Source: Prorocentrum cordatum | Taxonomy: Eukaryota > Sar > Dinophyceae > Prorocentrales > Prorocentraceae | Length of the DNA stretch: 62,797 nucleotides | Assembly: GCA_963575745.1 (NCBI GenBank) | Contig: CAUYUJ010012747.1 | Span: 163,555-226,351 of the forward strand | Direction of reading: 5' to 3' | Notes under the pieces: generated by a model | The model's database searches: none | Told to the model about the DNA's origin: nothing | Seen by the model: the letters and a program-made list of their open reading frames with translations, nothing else | Made by a program: the position numbers and the translations under genes | Shown here: positions 26,801-37,639 of the stretch, one piece after another | Numbering within the stretch: position 1 is the first letter of the stretch | Layout: each line of letters begins with the position of its first letter

Positions 26801-29668
26801 ATCAACGCCGAGGCAGCGCCGGCTCCAGCCGCGCTCAACCTCACGGCCACCGCTGACGCCCGTGTTCGCAGGGCGACTAGTCGCCTGCCGCGTATTGGCA
26901 AGCTCCCATCTCCGATGCGTATTAAGGCGCGGCACGCCCGCTCCCTTGCTGCCAGCGTCTGTACCACGGGCACTGACATCCAAGCCCCATCAGGCCCCGT
27001 CAAAACTGCCTACAACCATGCCCTTAAGGCGGCTATCCGCCCCAAGGGAAACAGGTGGGTCGAGTTTTGGACTCTCATGGCCGTGTGCGTCCCAGGGCAC
27101 GCCCTGGAGATTGACGCCATCATGCAGCGTGAAGTCTTCCTGTGCCTGCGGCGACAGGTCAACCGCGACGCCACTCTTTGCGGCCTCGTCAGGGATCTCC
27201 AACACCATGTCCAGACCCTTTTTGGCGGAGGACCTGTTGGACGACTTGTTCAGACGCTGCAGCAGCTCCGTTGGACTTGGCCCACATTTGGCACCATGTA
27301 CGACGACTGGGGCTGTCAGATCAGTTGGCTGAACCTTCCCCAAAACGCCTTCCTTCACATGCTGCGCGCCTCGCAACGCAGAGCCTTTCTCAGAAAAATC
27401 AAGCCACGGCGTCATGACCTTGGCCACCTTGCTTCGGTCAGACAGGGCCTCGACCTTTTCGCCAGCACGTGGCTCGCCCGCACCAAAGGAGCTGCCAAAT
27501 GCAACGCATGGCAGCTGGCGCTCCTCTTAAACTACCTGTCGGGCGGGGACCACACCCAACAGCGACGTTCACGATCAAATACGTCCGCTGATCCCAGCCC
27601 TATTTGCCGTTACTGTGATGAGGAAGAGGAAACTCAGGAGCACACTGTGCGTGACTGCAAGTGCTGGGCCCGTGAAAGAGTCCCTCTCACCACCCTCATC
27701 AGTGACGAACAGTGGGCACGTCTTCCTCCGCACACAAGACATTGCGGGCTCTTCGATGAGGACCCAGCCCTCCTCGATCTGCAAGCCGACCTCGCGAGGG
27801 ACCCGCTACCTCAACCCATACCGCGGCCCCCGCCTGAGGGAGATCCTGCGGCTTCAGCCCAGGACTCCTACACCACTTACCTTGACCACGACACTGGTTG
27901 GACATGGGTCTACGCTGCCACGGACGGTGCATGCACCAACCAAGCCATCCCTTTGCTTGCAAGAGCGGGCTACGGCGTCTACTACGGCATCGACCACCGC
28001 ATGAACTACAGTGCGCGCGTTCACGGCATCACGCAGAACGCACAGCTTGCGGAGACCCTCGCCATTGTCCACCTCACGGCATGTGCTGAACGGCCCGTAC
28101 ACGTCTTCGTGGACAACCAGGCGGTGGTCGACGGCTTCCAAAGGATCATCGACGGACACTCACCTCCGCAGGGCACGCACGTGGAGTTCTGGGAAAAGGT
28201 CCACCGATGTGTCATGGCCAAGCCAAACATGTTCCGCGTAGAGAAAGTCGCTAGCCACCAGGGCGACACGGGCATCGACCTCGGGCTCATCGGGCCCATC
28301 GCGGAGGAGTTCAATCGTCAGGCTGACGCCCTCGCCACAGCGGCGGCACGTACTCATAACCTCCCAGACGACATCGTTGAAGCTGCCAAAGCACGACACC
28401 GCCAAGCGACCGTGCTCCATGGAGTCGCCGTTGCCATCTACGAGCGGAGACATCGTACTCTTCCTCTCCCACACCGCAGGGCTGGGTTCACTGCTGCAGA
28501 ACTAAACAAAATGGAACCAAATCCCCTGCTGTCGGACCAGGCTCCACCCGCGGCTGGACCAGATTTCCCACAAAACCCCGACGAGCTCTGGGCCGAGGCC
28601 CAACGGGGGTTATTCGACGAACAGGAGGACGACCCGTTCGGCTTTGGTGGAGGTTTGGACTTCCTGGGAGACGAGGCAGCCAGCGCCAACCCTGCCCCGG
28701 CGGGCACCCGCACGGCGCCCCCGACTCCGCCATTGAGTGCGTCAGCCCACCCACATGACAACGCCGTTCCTTTTCAAGACGCTGATGAGCAGGACGATGA
28801 CCTTTTCAGCCTCGGTGGGGGATCGGACGCTTTGGACGACGGACCAGCCAACGAAAACCCCGCCCCGTCGGGAAACCTCGCAAACCCTACTGCGACGCCG
28901 TCCCCAAGAGCGTTAACGCCCACATACGATGATATCGGTCACCGCCAGGACGCCGACCACGACCCGAGTGCCCCCCGAGGATTGGGTGGCATTGAGGACG
29001 CACCGCCGACACCACACGCTGCCGACCATGCCGCCCCACCGAGTCACCAACCCTCTACGCGACCGACCTCAGCGGCCTTGCACGGCATCACGACTGGCCC
29101 CACCGCGCATACCACTCCGCCTCCCCATCGTCAGCGACCCGCGGGGGCGGCTTCAGCCCCCCCGCAGGGTACTAAACCAGACAGGCCCTCGTGCCCCACC
29201 CCCGCTTCCTCCGTTGCTGAGCGTGAGGAAGCGGCTCCCCTGACCTCTCGCGGCGCGGCCCTAGCGGCTCCAGCCCTGGGGTCGCGCCGGCCCCTCCAGT
29301 CACCTTTTAACGGTGACGGACGTCAGCGTTCAGGGTCCCGCACGCCGCTAGCCCACCTGGACAGGCGTACCGAGGACCTCGCCTCCGTCTCGAGATCCTC
29401 GGCGGATGTCACTGAGCAGCCACCTTTCACCGACCGTGAAACCGAGCTGTCACAGGCTATGGCTGCCCTTCAGCAGAAGTGCTTAGCTCTCGCCGCGGAC
29501 CTCGCCGCTGCCCAAGCTCGTCAAGGTCCTCTACTCCAGCGCCTCCACAGCGCTGGGCGAGCCTTCGCCGAGCTGCTCACCACCTCGCCCGATGGTGTCG
29601 TGCCGTTACTCAACATCCAAGCTATGTTGTCATCGTTCCGCGGCGCTCCACCTGGTGCCCCGCGCTGA
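23839..29668 (+). pseudogene. ORF3 of giant LINE, copy B: APE endonuclease, reverse transcriptase, RNase H
   Basis: About 1,940 residues, interrupted by one extra C in the CCCC at 26,214-26,219 (copy A has CCC). Endonuclease: SLNITSL, ALQETRH, GVAILSK, IYIASLYG, CMDANTNI, SRIDYII and KSHVGLQ match the Asn, Glu, Tyr, Asp-x-Asn, SRIDY and His blocks of APE-type LINE nucleases. RT: AGGLDGWTTKE, LDRQKCFDYL (motif A), QGSSWSLDD (motif B), FVDD (motif C, about 26,582), HPGK (motif D). A C-x2-C-x8-H-x4-C knuckle (about 27,604-27,657) and RNase H (ATDGAC, LAETLAIVH, VFVDNQ, NRQADALA) follow. The tail has an acidic EDDPFGF repeat and a coiled coil (ELSQAMAALQQK). All catalytic residues are present, so a one-base repair is all that separates this frame from intact. 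The upstream frame is open through 23,839, so fusion to ORF2 is possible. Confidence 0.93.
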
Positions 29669-30033
29669 TCCTCTCCTTTCTACCTGCCCGTGTGTACGTG
29701 TGGCTCCACGTCCACGGTGTCAGGGCGCGGGGGCGGGGGGTGCCCCGTCACTGCGCGCCGCTTAGCGGCCAAGCGCCCAACTGGCGGTCCGCCAAGCCGC
29801 CTAGCCACGTGCCAGCACGTCGCCTTTCTTGTTGGGGCCTTTTACCTCACGCGGTCTGTCAGGTGAGATCTTCATCGTCTGTCCGCCGTCTGTAGCGTCA
29901 GTCGCACTGCGCCGGGGGAGGGGGTTTTGTAGCCCGCCCTCGTATCTTAAGGCTGCACCGCCGCAAATAGTGCTTGCGAGTTGTCGCACCGCAGTGCGCC
30001 TCGCGGACGGACCCTGGTCCGCCTACTTGTCCG
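29669..30033 (+). other. 3' UTR of giant LINE, copy B
   Basis: This is collinear with 13,341-13,709, with about nine in ten bases shared, and ends CTACTTGTCCG immediately before the TC tract. The conserved junction defines the 3' end of the element. Confidence 0.78.
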
Positions 30034-30085
30034 ATCTCTCTCTCTCCTCTCCCTGTCTCTCGCTTCCTCTCTCTCTCTCTCTCTT

Positions 30086-30123
<38 letters not shown>

Positions 30124-30216
30124 CTTCTCTCTCTCTCTCTCTCTCTCTATCTTCCTCTCTCTCTCTCTCTTCCTCGCTCTCTCTCTCTCTCTCTCTCTCG
30201 CTCGCTCGCTCGCTCG

Positions 30217-30247
<31 letters not shown>

Positions 30248-30487
30248 TTCCTCGCTCTCTGCTTTCTCTCTCGCTCCTTCTCTCGCTCGCTCGCTTCGCT
30301 CGCTCGCTCGCTCTCACCATCTTCTCTCCTCTCCCTCTCTCCTCTCTCTCTCTCTCTCTCTCTCCTCTTCGCTCGGGCCGCTCGGGGGCGGGACTCGCGA
30401 TCGCGCTCCTCGCGCTCGCGCTCGTCGCGCTCTCTCTCTCTCTCTCTCTCTCCTTCTCTCTCTCTCTCTCTCTTTCTCGCTCTCTCC

Positions 30488-30534
<47 letters not shown>

Positions 30535-30545
30535 CTGCTCTCTTC
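30034..30545 (+). repeat. (TC)n tract downstream of copy B
   Basis: About 510 bp of TC repeats with (GCTC)n patches (30,200-30,220 and 30,290-30,315) and a GC-rich break at 30,370-30,430. It flanks the 3' end of copy B as the other tract flanks copy A. No further LINE copy follows. Confidence 0.95.
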
Positions 30546-30806
30546 GCTACTGGCTTCTGACGGAGTCCGGGCTAGGTGAGCCTGAGTGTGGGTGAGTCTG
30601 AGTATGGGTACGTCTGTGTGTGCCTGACTCTGAAGAAATGAATCTGAGTGTGAGTAAGCTTGTGTATGAGTGAGTCTGGGTGCGAGTCTGAATCCCAATG
30701 GTGCCCCTGGCAGTGTCTGGCGACTAGGAGGCCCGGGTCGACTCCTCTTTGGGAAGCCAAAATGCTGCCCCTGGCAGCGTTTGGTGACTATGAAGCCCCT
30801 GGTGGA
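30546..30806 (+). repeat. Degenerate GTGAGTCT repeats and satellite-like leader
   Basis: 30,573-30,690 is built of imperfect GTGAGTCTGAGT units. 30,700-30,806 carries diverged versions of the satellite motif TGCCCCTGGCAGYGT at 30,703 and 30,763. No gene is seen. Confidence 0.6.
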
Positions 30807-31920
30807 CCCCCCCTGGGGCTCCCAAATGATGCCCCTGGCAGCGTTTTGTGACCATGAGGCTCTCAAGAGATACATGTTGGGGACGCCAAACGGCAATTCT
30901 AGCTGAGGCGTCCCACCAAAATCGGCGCGAACGGGCTTGTGAGATCAGCCAGGGTGGCTCCCCCTTGGGGCTCCCAAATGATGCCCCTGGCAGCGTTTTG
31001 CGACCATGAGGCTCTCAAGAGATACATGTTGGGGACGCCAAACGGCAATTCTAGCTGAGGCGTGCCACCAAAATCGGCGCGAACGGGCTCGTGAGATCAG
31101 CCAGGGTGGCTCCCCCTTGGGGCTCCCAAGTGATGCCCCTGGCAGCGTTTTGTGACCATGAGGCTCTCAAGAGAGACATGTTGGGGAGGCCAAACGGCAA
31201 TTTTAGCTGAGACTTCCCACCAACATCGGCGCGAACGGGCTCGTGAGATCAGCCAGGGTGGCTCCCCCTTGGGGCTCCCAAATGATGCCCCTGGCAGCGT
31301 TTTGTGACCATGAGGCTCTCAAGAGAGACATGTTTGGGAGGCCAAGCGGCAATTTTAGCTGAGACGTCCCACCAAAATCGGCGCGAACGGGCTCGTGAGA
31401 TCAGCCAGGGTGGCTCCCCCTTGGGGCTCCCAAATGATGCCCCTGGCAGCGGTTTGCGACCATGAGGCTCTCAAGAGATACATGTTGGGGACGCCAAACG
31501 GCAATTCTAGCTGAGGCGTCCCACCAAAATCGGCGCGAACGGGCTCGTGATATCAGCCATGGTGGCTCCCCCTTGGGGCTCCCAAATGATGCCCCTGGCA
31601 GCGTTTTGTGATCATGAGGCTCTCAAGAGAGACATGTTGGGGAGGCCAAACGGCAATTTTAGCTGAGACGTCCCACCAAAATCGGCGCGAACGGGCTCGT
31701 GAGATCAGCCAGGGTGGCTCCCCCTTGGGGCTTCCAAATGATGCCCCTGGCAGCGTTTTGCGACCATGAGGCTCTCAAGAGATACATGTTGGGGGCGCCA
31801 AACGGCAATTCTAGCTGAGACGTCCCACCAAAATCGTCGCGAACGGGCTCGTGAGATCAGCCAGGGTGGCTCCCCCTTGGGGCTCCCAAATGATGCCCCT
31901 GGCAGCGTTTTGTGATCATG
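30807..31920 (+). repeat. 152-bp satellite array, about 7.3 units
   Basis: The landmark GGTGGCTCCCCCTTGGGG recurs at exactly 152-bp steps (its sixth base at 30,958, 31,110, 31,262, 31,414, 31,566, 31,718 and 31,870). Units differ by a few substitutions and no indels, which indicates recent homogenisation. The array ends abruptly inside a unit at about 31,920. No open frame is conserved. Confidence 0.96.
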
Positions 31921-31936
31921 AGAGAGTGTGAGTGAA

Positions 31937-32121
31937 ATCTCTTATCTTGTCTTAGCTTATTTTATATCAACTCATCTTATCGCATCATATCTTGTCTTAT
32001 CTTATTACTCCATAGGCTGTCTTATCGTATCTATTATCCTACCTTGTCATATATCTTATCTTACCTTATCTTGTGCTATCTTATCTTATCTTGTAGTATC
32101 TTATACTGTCTTGTCTTATCT
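31937..32121 (+). repeat. CTTAT/TTATC-rich tract
   Basis: An imperfect pentanucleotide-like repeat (CTTATCTTGT variants), AT-rich against the GC-rich surroundings. It joins the satellite to the 0.9-kb repeat through a GGA-rich spacer (32,135-32,185). Confidence 0.85.
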
Positions 32122-32221
32122 GGTGATTATCATTGGGAGGAGGGAGGCGCGAGCGGGAGGAAGGAGGAGCAGTGGGAGGCGTCAGAGTAATAACAAGAAC
32201 CCCAATCCTTAGGATATGGGG

Positions 32222-32827
32222 AAAAACATCAAAAACCCAATGCTGTTTCACAAAAATTGTACAAATTTCCCGCCCGGGCTCTCTTGCTGAAATCATAGGA
32301 AAACCATAGGAATCTTAAGAATTCGATCGAATCCAGAGATTTCACGTCATCGCGCGGTGCACTCGCGATGCTCTGTCATGCACCCAGGCCGCGAATCCTG
32401 TGCAAAAAATACCACAAAGAGCACACTCGCGCGTTCATGTCAGAATCCTACCGAACACCGTGTGTTTGCAAGCATTTCAACATAAAAACATCAAAAACCC
32501 AATGCTTTTTCACAAAAATGCGTTGGGGTGTCCTGTCAGACCGTCGGGCTTCCTCCGGCCACCTCTGGCTTCCTGCGGTGTTCCGGGCCATTCTCGACTC
32601 GTCTGGCAATGCGTGCGCGGCATTCAACACGCGCTCGCCAGTTCCCGTCGGCAACCGCCATCGCGGCCGCATCAGCTGTACCAAACCGTCTGGCCGGTGT
32701 GACTTCGGCCCCCAGTTGTGCCAGCTTTGCTTCTTATGTTGTGGGAGGGCGGGTGGGACTGGGCATGCCATGCTTGACTCGCTCGAGCTGGCTAGCTTGA
32801 CTCCTACTCCTATTCCTACTCCTGCTC

Positions 32828-32919
<92 letters not shown>

Positions 32920-34735
32920 GCTCCTATCCTTATTCCTTATTAGAATATACTCCTACTCCCCCCTCAGGCCGGCCGATAGGGGCCGCATCCGGGTGGTCCC
33001 ATCCTAACGTGTAAAAAACAATACAAACTCAACATTTTTTTTTTCCTCTCGACATGGACGTCCTGTCGTCCACGGCGATAATCCATTGCAAAAAATACCA
33101 CAAAGAGCACACGCGCGCGTTCATGTCAGAATCCTACCGAACACCGTGTGTTTGCAAGCATTTCAACATAAAAACATCAAAAACCCAATGCTTGTTCACA
33201 AAAATTGTACAAATTTCCCGCCCGGGTTCTCTTGCTGAAATCATAGGAAAACCATAGGAATCTTAAGAGTTCTGTCAAATCCAGCGATTTCACGTCATCG
33301 CGCGGTGCACTCGCGATGCTCTGTCATGCAACCATGCCGCGAATCCTGTACAAAAATATAACACAAGAGCACACTCGCGCGTTCATGTCAGAATCCTACC
33401 GAACACCGTGTGTTTGCAAGCATTTCAACATAAAAACATAAAAACCCAAATGCTTTTTCACAAAAATGCTTTGGGGTGTCCTGTCAGACCGTCGGGCTTC
33501 CTCCGGCCACCTCTGGCTTCCTGCGGTGTACCGGGCCATTCTCGACTCGTCTGGCAATGCGTGCGCGGCATTCAACACGCGCTCGCCAGTTCCCGTCGGC
33601 AACCGCCATCGCGGCCGCATCAGCTGTACCAAACCGGCTGGCCGGTGTGACTTCGGCCCCCAGTTGTGCCAGCTTTGCTTCTTATGTTGTGGAGGGCGGG
33701 TGGAATGGGCATGCCATGCTGACTCCGCTCGAGCTGGCTAGCTTGACCCTACTCCTACTCCTACTCCTACTTATTCCATACCCTACTGCCTCCTACCCTA
33801 CTCCTACTCCTACTCCTATCCTTATTCCTTATTAGAATATACTCCTACTCCCCCCTCAGGCCGGCCGATAGGGGCCGCATCCGGGTGGTCCCATCCTAAC
33901 CTGTAAAAAACAATACAAAATCAACATTTTTTTATTTTTTCCTCTCGACATGGACGTCCTGTCGTCCACGGCGATAATCCATTGCAAAAAATACCACAAA
34001 GAGCACACGCGCGCGTTCATGTCAGAATCCTACCGAACACCGTGTGTTTGCAAGCATTTCAACATAAAAACATCAAAAACCCAATGCTTTTTCACAAAAA
34101 TTGTACAAATTTCCCGCCCGGGCTCTCTTGCTGAAATCATAGGAAAACCATAGGAATCTTAAGAATTCGGTCAAATCCAGCGATTTCACGTCATCGCGCG
34201 GTGCACTCGCGATGCTCTGTCATGCACCCAGGCCGCGAATCCTGTGCAAAAAATACCACAAAGAGCACACTCGCGCGTTCATGTCAGAATCCTACCGAAC
34301 ACCGTGTGTTTGCAAGCATTTCAACATAAAAACATCAAAAACCCAATGCTTTTTCACAAAAATGCTTTGGGGTGTCCTGTCAGACCGTCGGGCTTCCTCC
34401 GGCCACCTCTGGCTTCCTGCGGTGTACCGGGCCATTCTCGACTCGTCTGGCAATGCGTGCGCGGCATTCAACACGCGCTCGCCAGTTCCCGTCGGCAACC
34501 GCCATCGCGGCCGCATCAGCTGTACCAAACCGGCTGGCCGGTGTGACTTCGGCCCCCAGTTGTGCCAGCTTTGCTTCTTATGTTGTGGGAGGGCGGGTGG
34601 GACTGGGCATGCCATGCTTGATTCGCTCGAGCTGGCTAGCTTGACTCCTACTCCTACTCCTACTGCTCCTCCTCCTCCTACTCCTACTCCTACTGCTCCT
34701 CCTTCTCTTCCTCGGTTTTCGGTGGCCTTCTGACG
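32222..34735 (+). repeat. 0.9-kb tandem repeat, about 2.7 units
   Basis: The block AAACCCAATGCT..., a GTACAAATTTCCCGCC segment, a second CACAAAGAGCACAC segment, a GGGTGTCCTGTCAGACCG segment and a CTA/CTC microsatellite repeats. Unit starts are near 32,225, 33,174 and 34,069. The CAGACCG segment recurs at 948 and 896 bp; the length difference lies in the microsatellite. Each unit holds an internal duplication 266 bp apart (CACAAAGAGCACAC at 33,099/33,365 and 33,993/34,259). Frames of about 100 codons on both strands are preserved because the units are alike. None is recognised. Confidence 0.93.
32801..32940 (+). repeat. (CTA)n/(CTC)n microsatellite
   Basis: A nearly perfect CTA run occupies 32,830-32,920, flanked by CTCCTA variants. 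Shorter relatives lie at 33,747-33,836 and 34,645-34,705 at the same place in the other units. Confidence 0.95.
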
Positions 34736-34737
34736 TT

Positions 34738-34855
34738 GGGAGGCCTTCTCGCTCCTGGATGCCTTCCAGCAGCTGCGCCTCGTCGAGAGCGCTCCAGGGG
34801 TGCCCCGATCCGTCCCGATCGGCCTGCGCGGCCGTGCGCCCGAGCTATGCCATGC
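34738..34855 (+). repeat. Dispersed repeat, pair with 41,258-41,375
   Basis: Both start with GGCCTTCTCGC, then CTGGATGCCTTCCAGCAGCT, and continue through CGAGAGCG, a CGATCGGC block and GAGCTATG. Similarity is about 80 percent over 115 bp. Its identity is unknown; it could be an exon remnant or an old transposon. Confidence 0.75.
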
Positions 34856-34975
34856 TCAGCGTTCGTTTTTGATGCTGCTGCTAGGCAACATAAGATGACA
34901 GCAACTTCGACTCGCAACTTCCCCCAGGGATTTCTCAATTTCGGCCTTCGCGGCCTCTCGATTAAATCCTGTTGA

Positions 34976-35285
34976 CACGGGACAAGAAAAAGATAGAGGG
35001 GGGGTTAAAGGGGGGGATGTTTTCTTATCGGGGGCAGTCGGTCACCTCCTCCCGTCACGAAAAAATCGCCGTGGGAGGTGCTTGGCAGGTATCGGTGCTC
35101 TCGCCAGGCCCCCGGGCCGCCAGAGGACCACTCGGGCCGAGAGAAGCCGGCCCCGGGGAGGGGGGGTTCTAAGGCCTCCGGGGAGGAGGCCTGCCAATCC
35201 TCGGGCGAGAGGTCCTGCATTGTTGTCCGCTGTTCACATTGCATCTTCGGGGGCCTCGCCTGTCCCCGAAATCGGTGTCTTATCT
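34976..35285 (+). other. Unassigned GC-rich stretch
   Basis: G-rich sequence without a convincing gene, repeat or motif. Short frames on both strands lack recognisable domains. Confidence 0.4.
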
Positions 35286-35289
35286 TGCG

Positions 35290-35420
35290 CCTGACGCAGG
35301 CTCGATGCGGGCTCGACGCGGATTCGACGCGGATTCGACGCGGATTCGACACGGATTCGACACGGATTCGACACGGACCCGACGAGTCCGGCACGGATTC
35401 GACACCGATTCGAAGCGGAT
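35290..35420 (+). repeat. 12-bp minisatellite GATTCGACRCGG
   Basis: About ten imperfect tandem units of GATTCGACACGG or GATTCGACGCGG. The 12-bp period keeps every frame open (repeated Asp-Ser-Thr-Arg or similar), so frames here are uninformative. Confidence 0.9.
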
Positions 35421-35429
35421 AGGGCCGTG

Positions 35430-36127
35430 ACGGGACAGACAAGGTCCCCCGAGGATGCAACATAACGTTGTTGTCGGGTTCACGTGGCGTTTACACATCC
35501 TGGGCCCAGGGGCCGTCACACACGGCTCGGGATGAAAAGTCAGATTTGGGGAAGGCCCTTGGGTCGAGGGCCCGTGTCCTCCGGGACAGGTTCCTAGCAC
35601 CCGAGGGTGCAGCAGACATGTTTTCAGCCAGCACCATCAGACCATTTTCGGGGTTCGAAAGGGTAGCTCGGGGCTCCCCAGTTCCTCCGTTCTTCCTGAT
35701 TGCGTTCCTGCGTTCCTCGGCATTCTGGGCGCGGCTGAGGCCCCTAAGGTCGGTGATCCTCATGACGTGTGTTAGCCCAGTGTGCGTTTGCCCCGTCCAT
35801 CTCCACCGATTGCAGGCGGGCTGTGTCGGCCCACGGTACGTCGCTTGCGTGGCCCCGGAGGGCGTCCGTGGGCAGCGACGCGTTGCCGCCAACACACGCT
35901 CTGAGAATCATCCAAAATGGCGCTCCGTCCCCTGCACCGTAAGTTTCTTGACGGAGGATCAGCCGCACTCGGGCCGCGGGAGCACGGCCCGCAGACGCCT
36001 GCGGAGATCTTCAGAGGTCGCCAGAGTCACTGGGGGGCTCGACTAGAGAGCCAGGAACCGAACATCTAGATTCTCGATCCTCACCCGCCCTGCCCCCGAC
36101 CGTCAAGACGCTGAGAAAAGGACCGCT
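35430..36127 (+). other. Unassigned stretch
   Basis: A 192-codon plus-strand frame (35,468-36,046) and a 134-codon minus-strand frame (35,491-35,895) overlap each other. Neither has a recognised domain, so I do not call either a gene. Confidence 0.4.
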
Positions 36128-36373
36128 TCGGGCTCAGGAGGGGCTCTGATGTTCGGTCCGTTCCTCAGATTCAGCTTCAAGTCGGGCGGGCCCCTCTACA
36201 GGAGGAATATTCAAAAATGGTCAACGAATAGTCTGGGGACGATTTTTTTTATCTTTTTAAATCTTCTGGGGGTATTGTGTTAATTCTTCGTCCAAAATCC
36301 GCCTGTAGGGGGACATGCCCGACCTCAGCTCAGGAGGGGCTCTGATGTTCGACCCGCTCCTCGGCTGCAGCTC
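36128..36373 (+). repeat. 48-bp direct repeat flanking a TIR element
   Basis: CTCAGGAGGGGCTCTGATGT with its following 25 bp occurs at 36,128-36,177 and again at 36,326-36,373. Each copy precedes a GTCGGGC TIR element by 3-107 bp. This suggests duplication of a block that included the element. Confidence 0.75.
36181..36323. mobile_element. GTCGGGC TIR element 1 (143 bp, MITE-like)
   Basis: Left end GTCGGGCGGGCCCCTCTACA and right end CCTGTAGGGGGACATGCCCG are inverted repeats of about 22 bp. The interior is AT-rich (GGGGACGATTTTTTTT). It is too short to code. No clear target-site duplication is seen. Confidence 0.82.
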
Positions 36374-36479
36374 TGCCTGTGGCCAAGGCTCACCATGGTC
36401 AAGAACGAACACCCCGTTCGTTCCTCATGTGGCGCTTTTTTTAGCGGCACGACGACTGCACGTCGGGCTGTACGTTGAA

Positions 36480-36631
36480 GTCGGGCGTGTCCCTCTACAG
36501 GAGGGATATTGAGAAATAGTCAAAAAATAGCGGGGGAATGATTTTTTCAGGACTGTTTTACCATTCGGGGGCATGTTTAAGCTATTTCTTAGTGTTCTTC
36601 CAAAATCGGCCTGTCTGGGAGCATGCCCGAC
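36480..36631. mobile_element. GTCGGGC TIR element 2 (152 bp)
   Basis: Same ends (GTCGGGCGTGTCCCTCTACA and GCATGCCCGAC) and a similar T-rich interior with GTTCTTCCAAAATCGGCCTG. About 80 percent similar to element 1. Confidence 0.82.
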
Positions 36632-37021
36632 CCTATTGCACGTCCAGGCCGCCAAGACGGGGCCGGAGCGGATCGGATCGGAGTTTCGCGCTGCATCGCC
36701 GATGCATCGGCGGTGCAGCTCGATTCGGAGACCGATGTTCTCCATCCCGACGTCGCCGATGTGTGCCGCTGGCTGATCAATATCCACCAGTTTGACTGCG
36801 GGCCGCGGGAGGACACTTCGGAGCGCTGGATATGGAAAATTCTGTCCTCGGGGGGCGTGAAGGTATCCGTATCCAGCGCTCCGCGAGTCCCGCGGGGGCA
36901 CGTTTGCAAGCCGGTGGAGCTGGATCAGCAAGGGCCTCCACAGTTCGGTCGGCTCTCGGCTGTGTCGCTGTCGGTCGCGTTGGATCGGCTCTGGTCTGGC
37001 GGTTGTCGTGTCGTTGTTTAC

Positions 37022-37212
37022 GGGGCGTGGAAACGACCACAGCCATTGCTTTTCTTTTGTTGCCGCCTTCCAGCCAGCAGAAACAAAGCAGTGGTTGTGG
37101 TCATTTTCGGTAAGTTTGGCACCAGGGAAATTACCACAGCCACTGCTTCTTTTTCGGCCGGCTGGAAGGCGGCGCAAACAAGAAGCAGTGGCTGTGGTCA
37201 TTTTCCCGTCCC
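37022..37212. mobile_element. Foldback element with about 53-bp inverted arms
   Basis: The left arm 37,022-37,075 (GACCACAGCC, then TTGCCGCCTTCCAGCC) pairs with the right arm 37,160-37,212 (GGCTGGAAGGCGGCGCAAAC, then GGCTGTGGTC). The 84-bp interior holds a second inverted pair (GCAGTGGTTGTGGTCATTT against AAATTACCACAGCCACTGC), so the whole is nested hairpins. It carries no coding capacity. Confidence 0.82.
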
Positions 37213-37639
37213 GCATTGTTGCGCCCTTCTAGGCCGCTTGCGGAGCTTGTCTGTTTCGGTGTTGTTGTCGGTTCGGCCAGTTTTCAGTCGTACTTGCGCC
37301 GCGGATTGTTTTGGGTGAGTGGGGCGCGCGTTTGTTGCTGCGGTCCTCATCCGCCTCCTCTGCCTCTTGTGTCTTTCAACGCCACCATGCCGTTTTGGAA
37401 GCTCCCTTGGGCGCTTCTGGATGTTCGCGTTGCCACGTCTGGACGCGGATCGGGGAATGTGCAAGCTGTAGTCAGGGAGGCCAGGCGTGGTCAGTGGTTT
37501 CTTGAGCGAAGTTCGGTCGACGACGGACAACGGACAAGGACCAGAGTTGATAATGACTAGTTGTTGTCATTGTTGTTTATTATCTAATGGCCTTCGGCCC
37601 ATTCTGCCACCCTGCCTGGGCTGTGGTTCAGAGGCCTCG

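Larger units (their letters stand above)
14510..29286 (+). repeat. Bulged-C hairpin family, copy B sites
   Basis: Sites: 14510-14538, 15852-15884, 17053-17071, 17232-17254, 18195-18223, 19319-19339, 20431-20455, 21497-21523, 22576-22598, 23795-23815, 25591-25611, 26815-26835, 27844-27864, 29141-29165 and 29254-29286. Arms are strong at 14510 (GCGTCCGCA with TGCGGACGC, 9 bp), 15852 (11 bp with one G-U), 18195 (GTGCAGTGG with CCGCTGCAC) and 29254 (11 bp with two G-U). The weakest is 23795. Spacing is mostly 1.0-1.3 kb. Differences from copy A are mostly wobble-compatible. Confidence 0.9.

Noticed and set aside
30807-31920. CRISPR array
   Set aside because: Units of 152 bp repeat in full with no unique spacers, in a eukaryote-like context.
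32368-34733. Threonine-rich and Cys-containing small proteins in each 0.9-kb unit
   Set aside because: Several overlapping frames are equally conserved because the units are recent copies. No domain, start context or selection signal can be seen.
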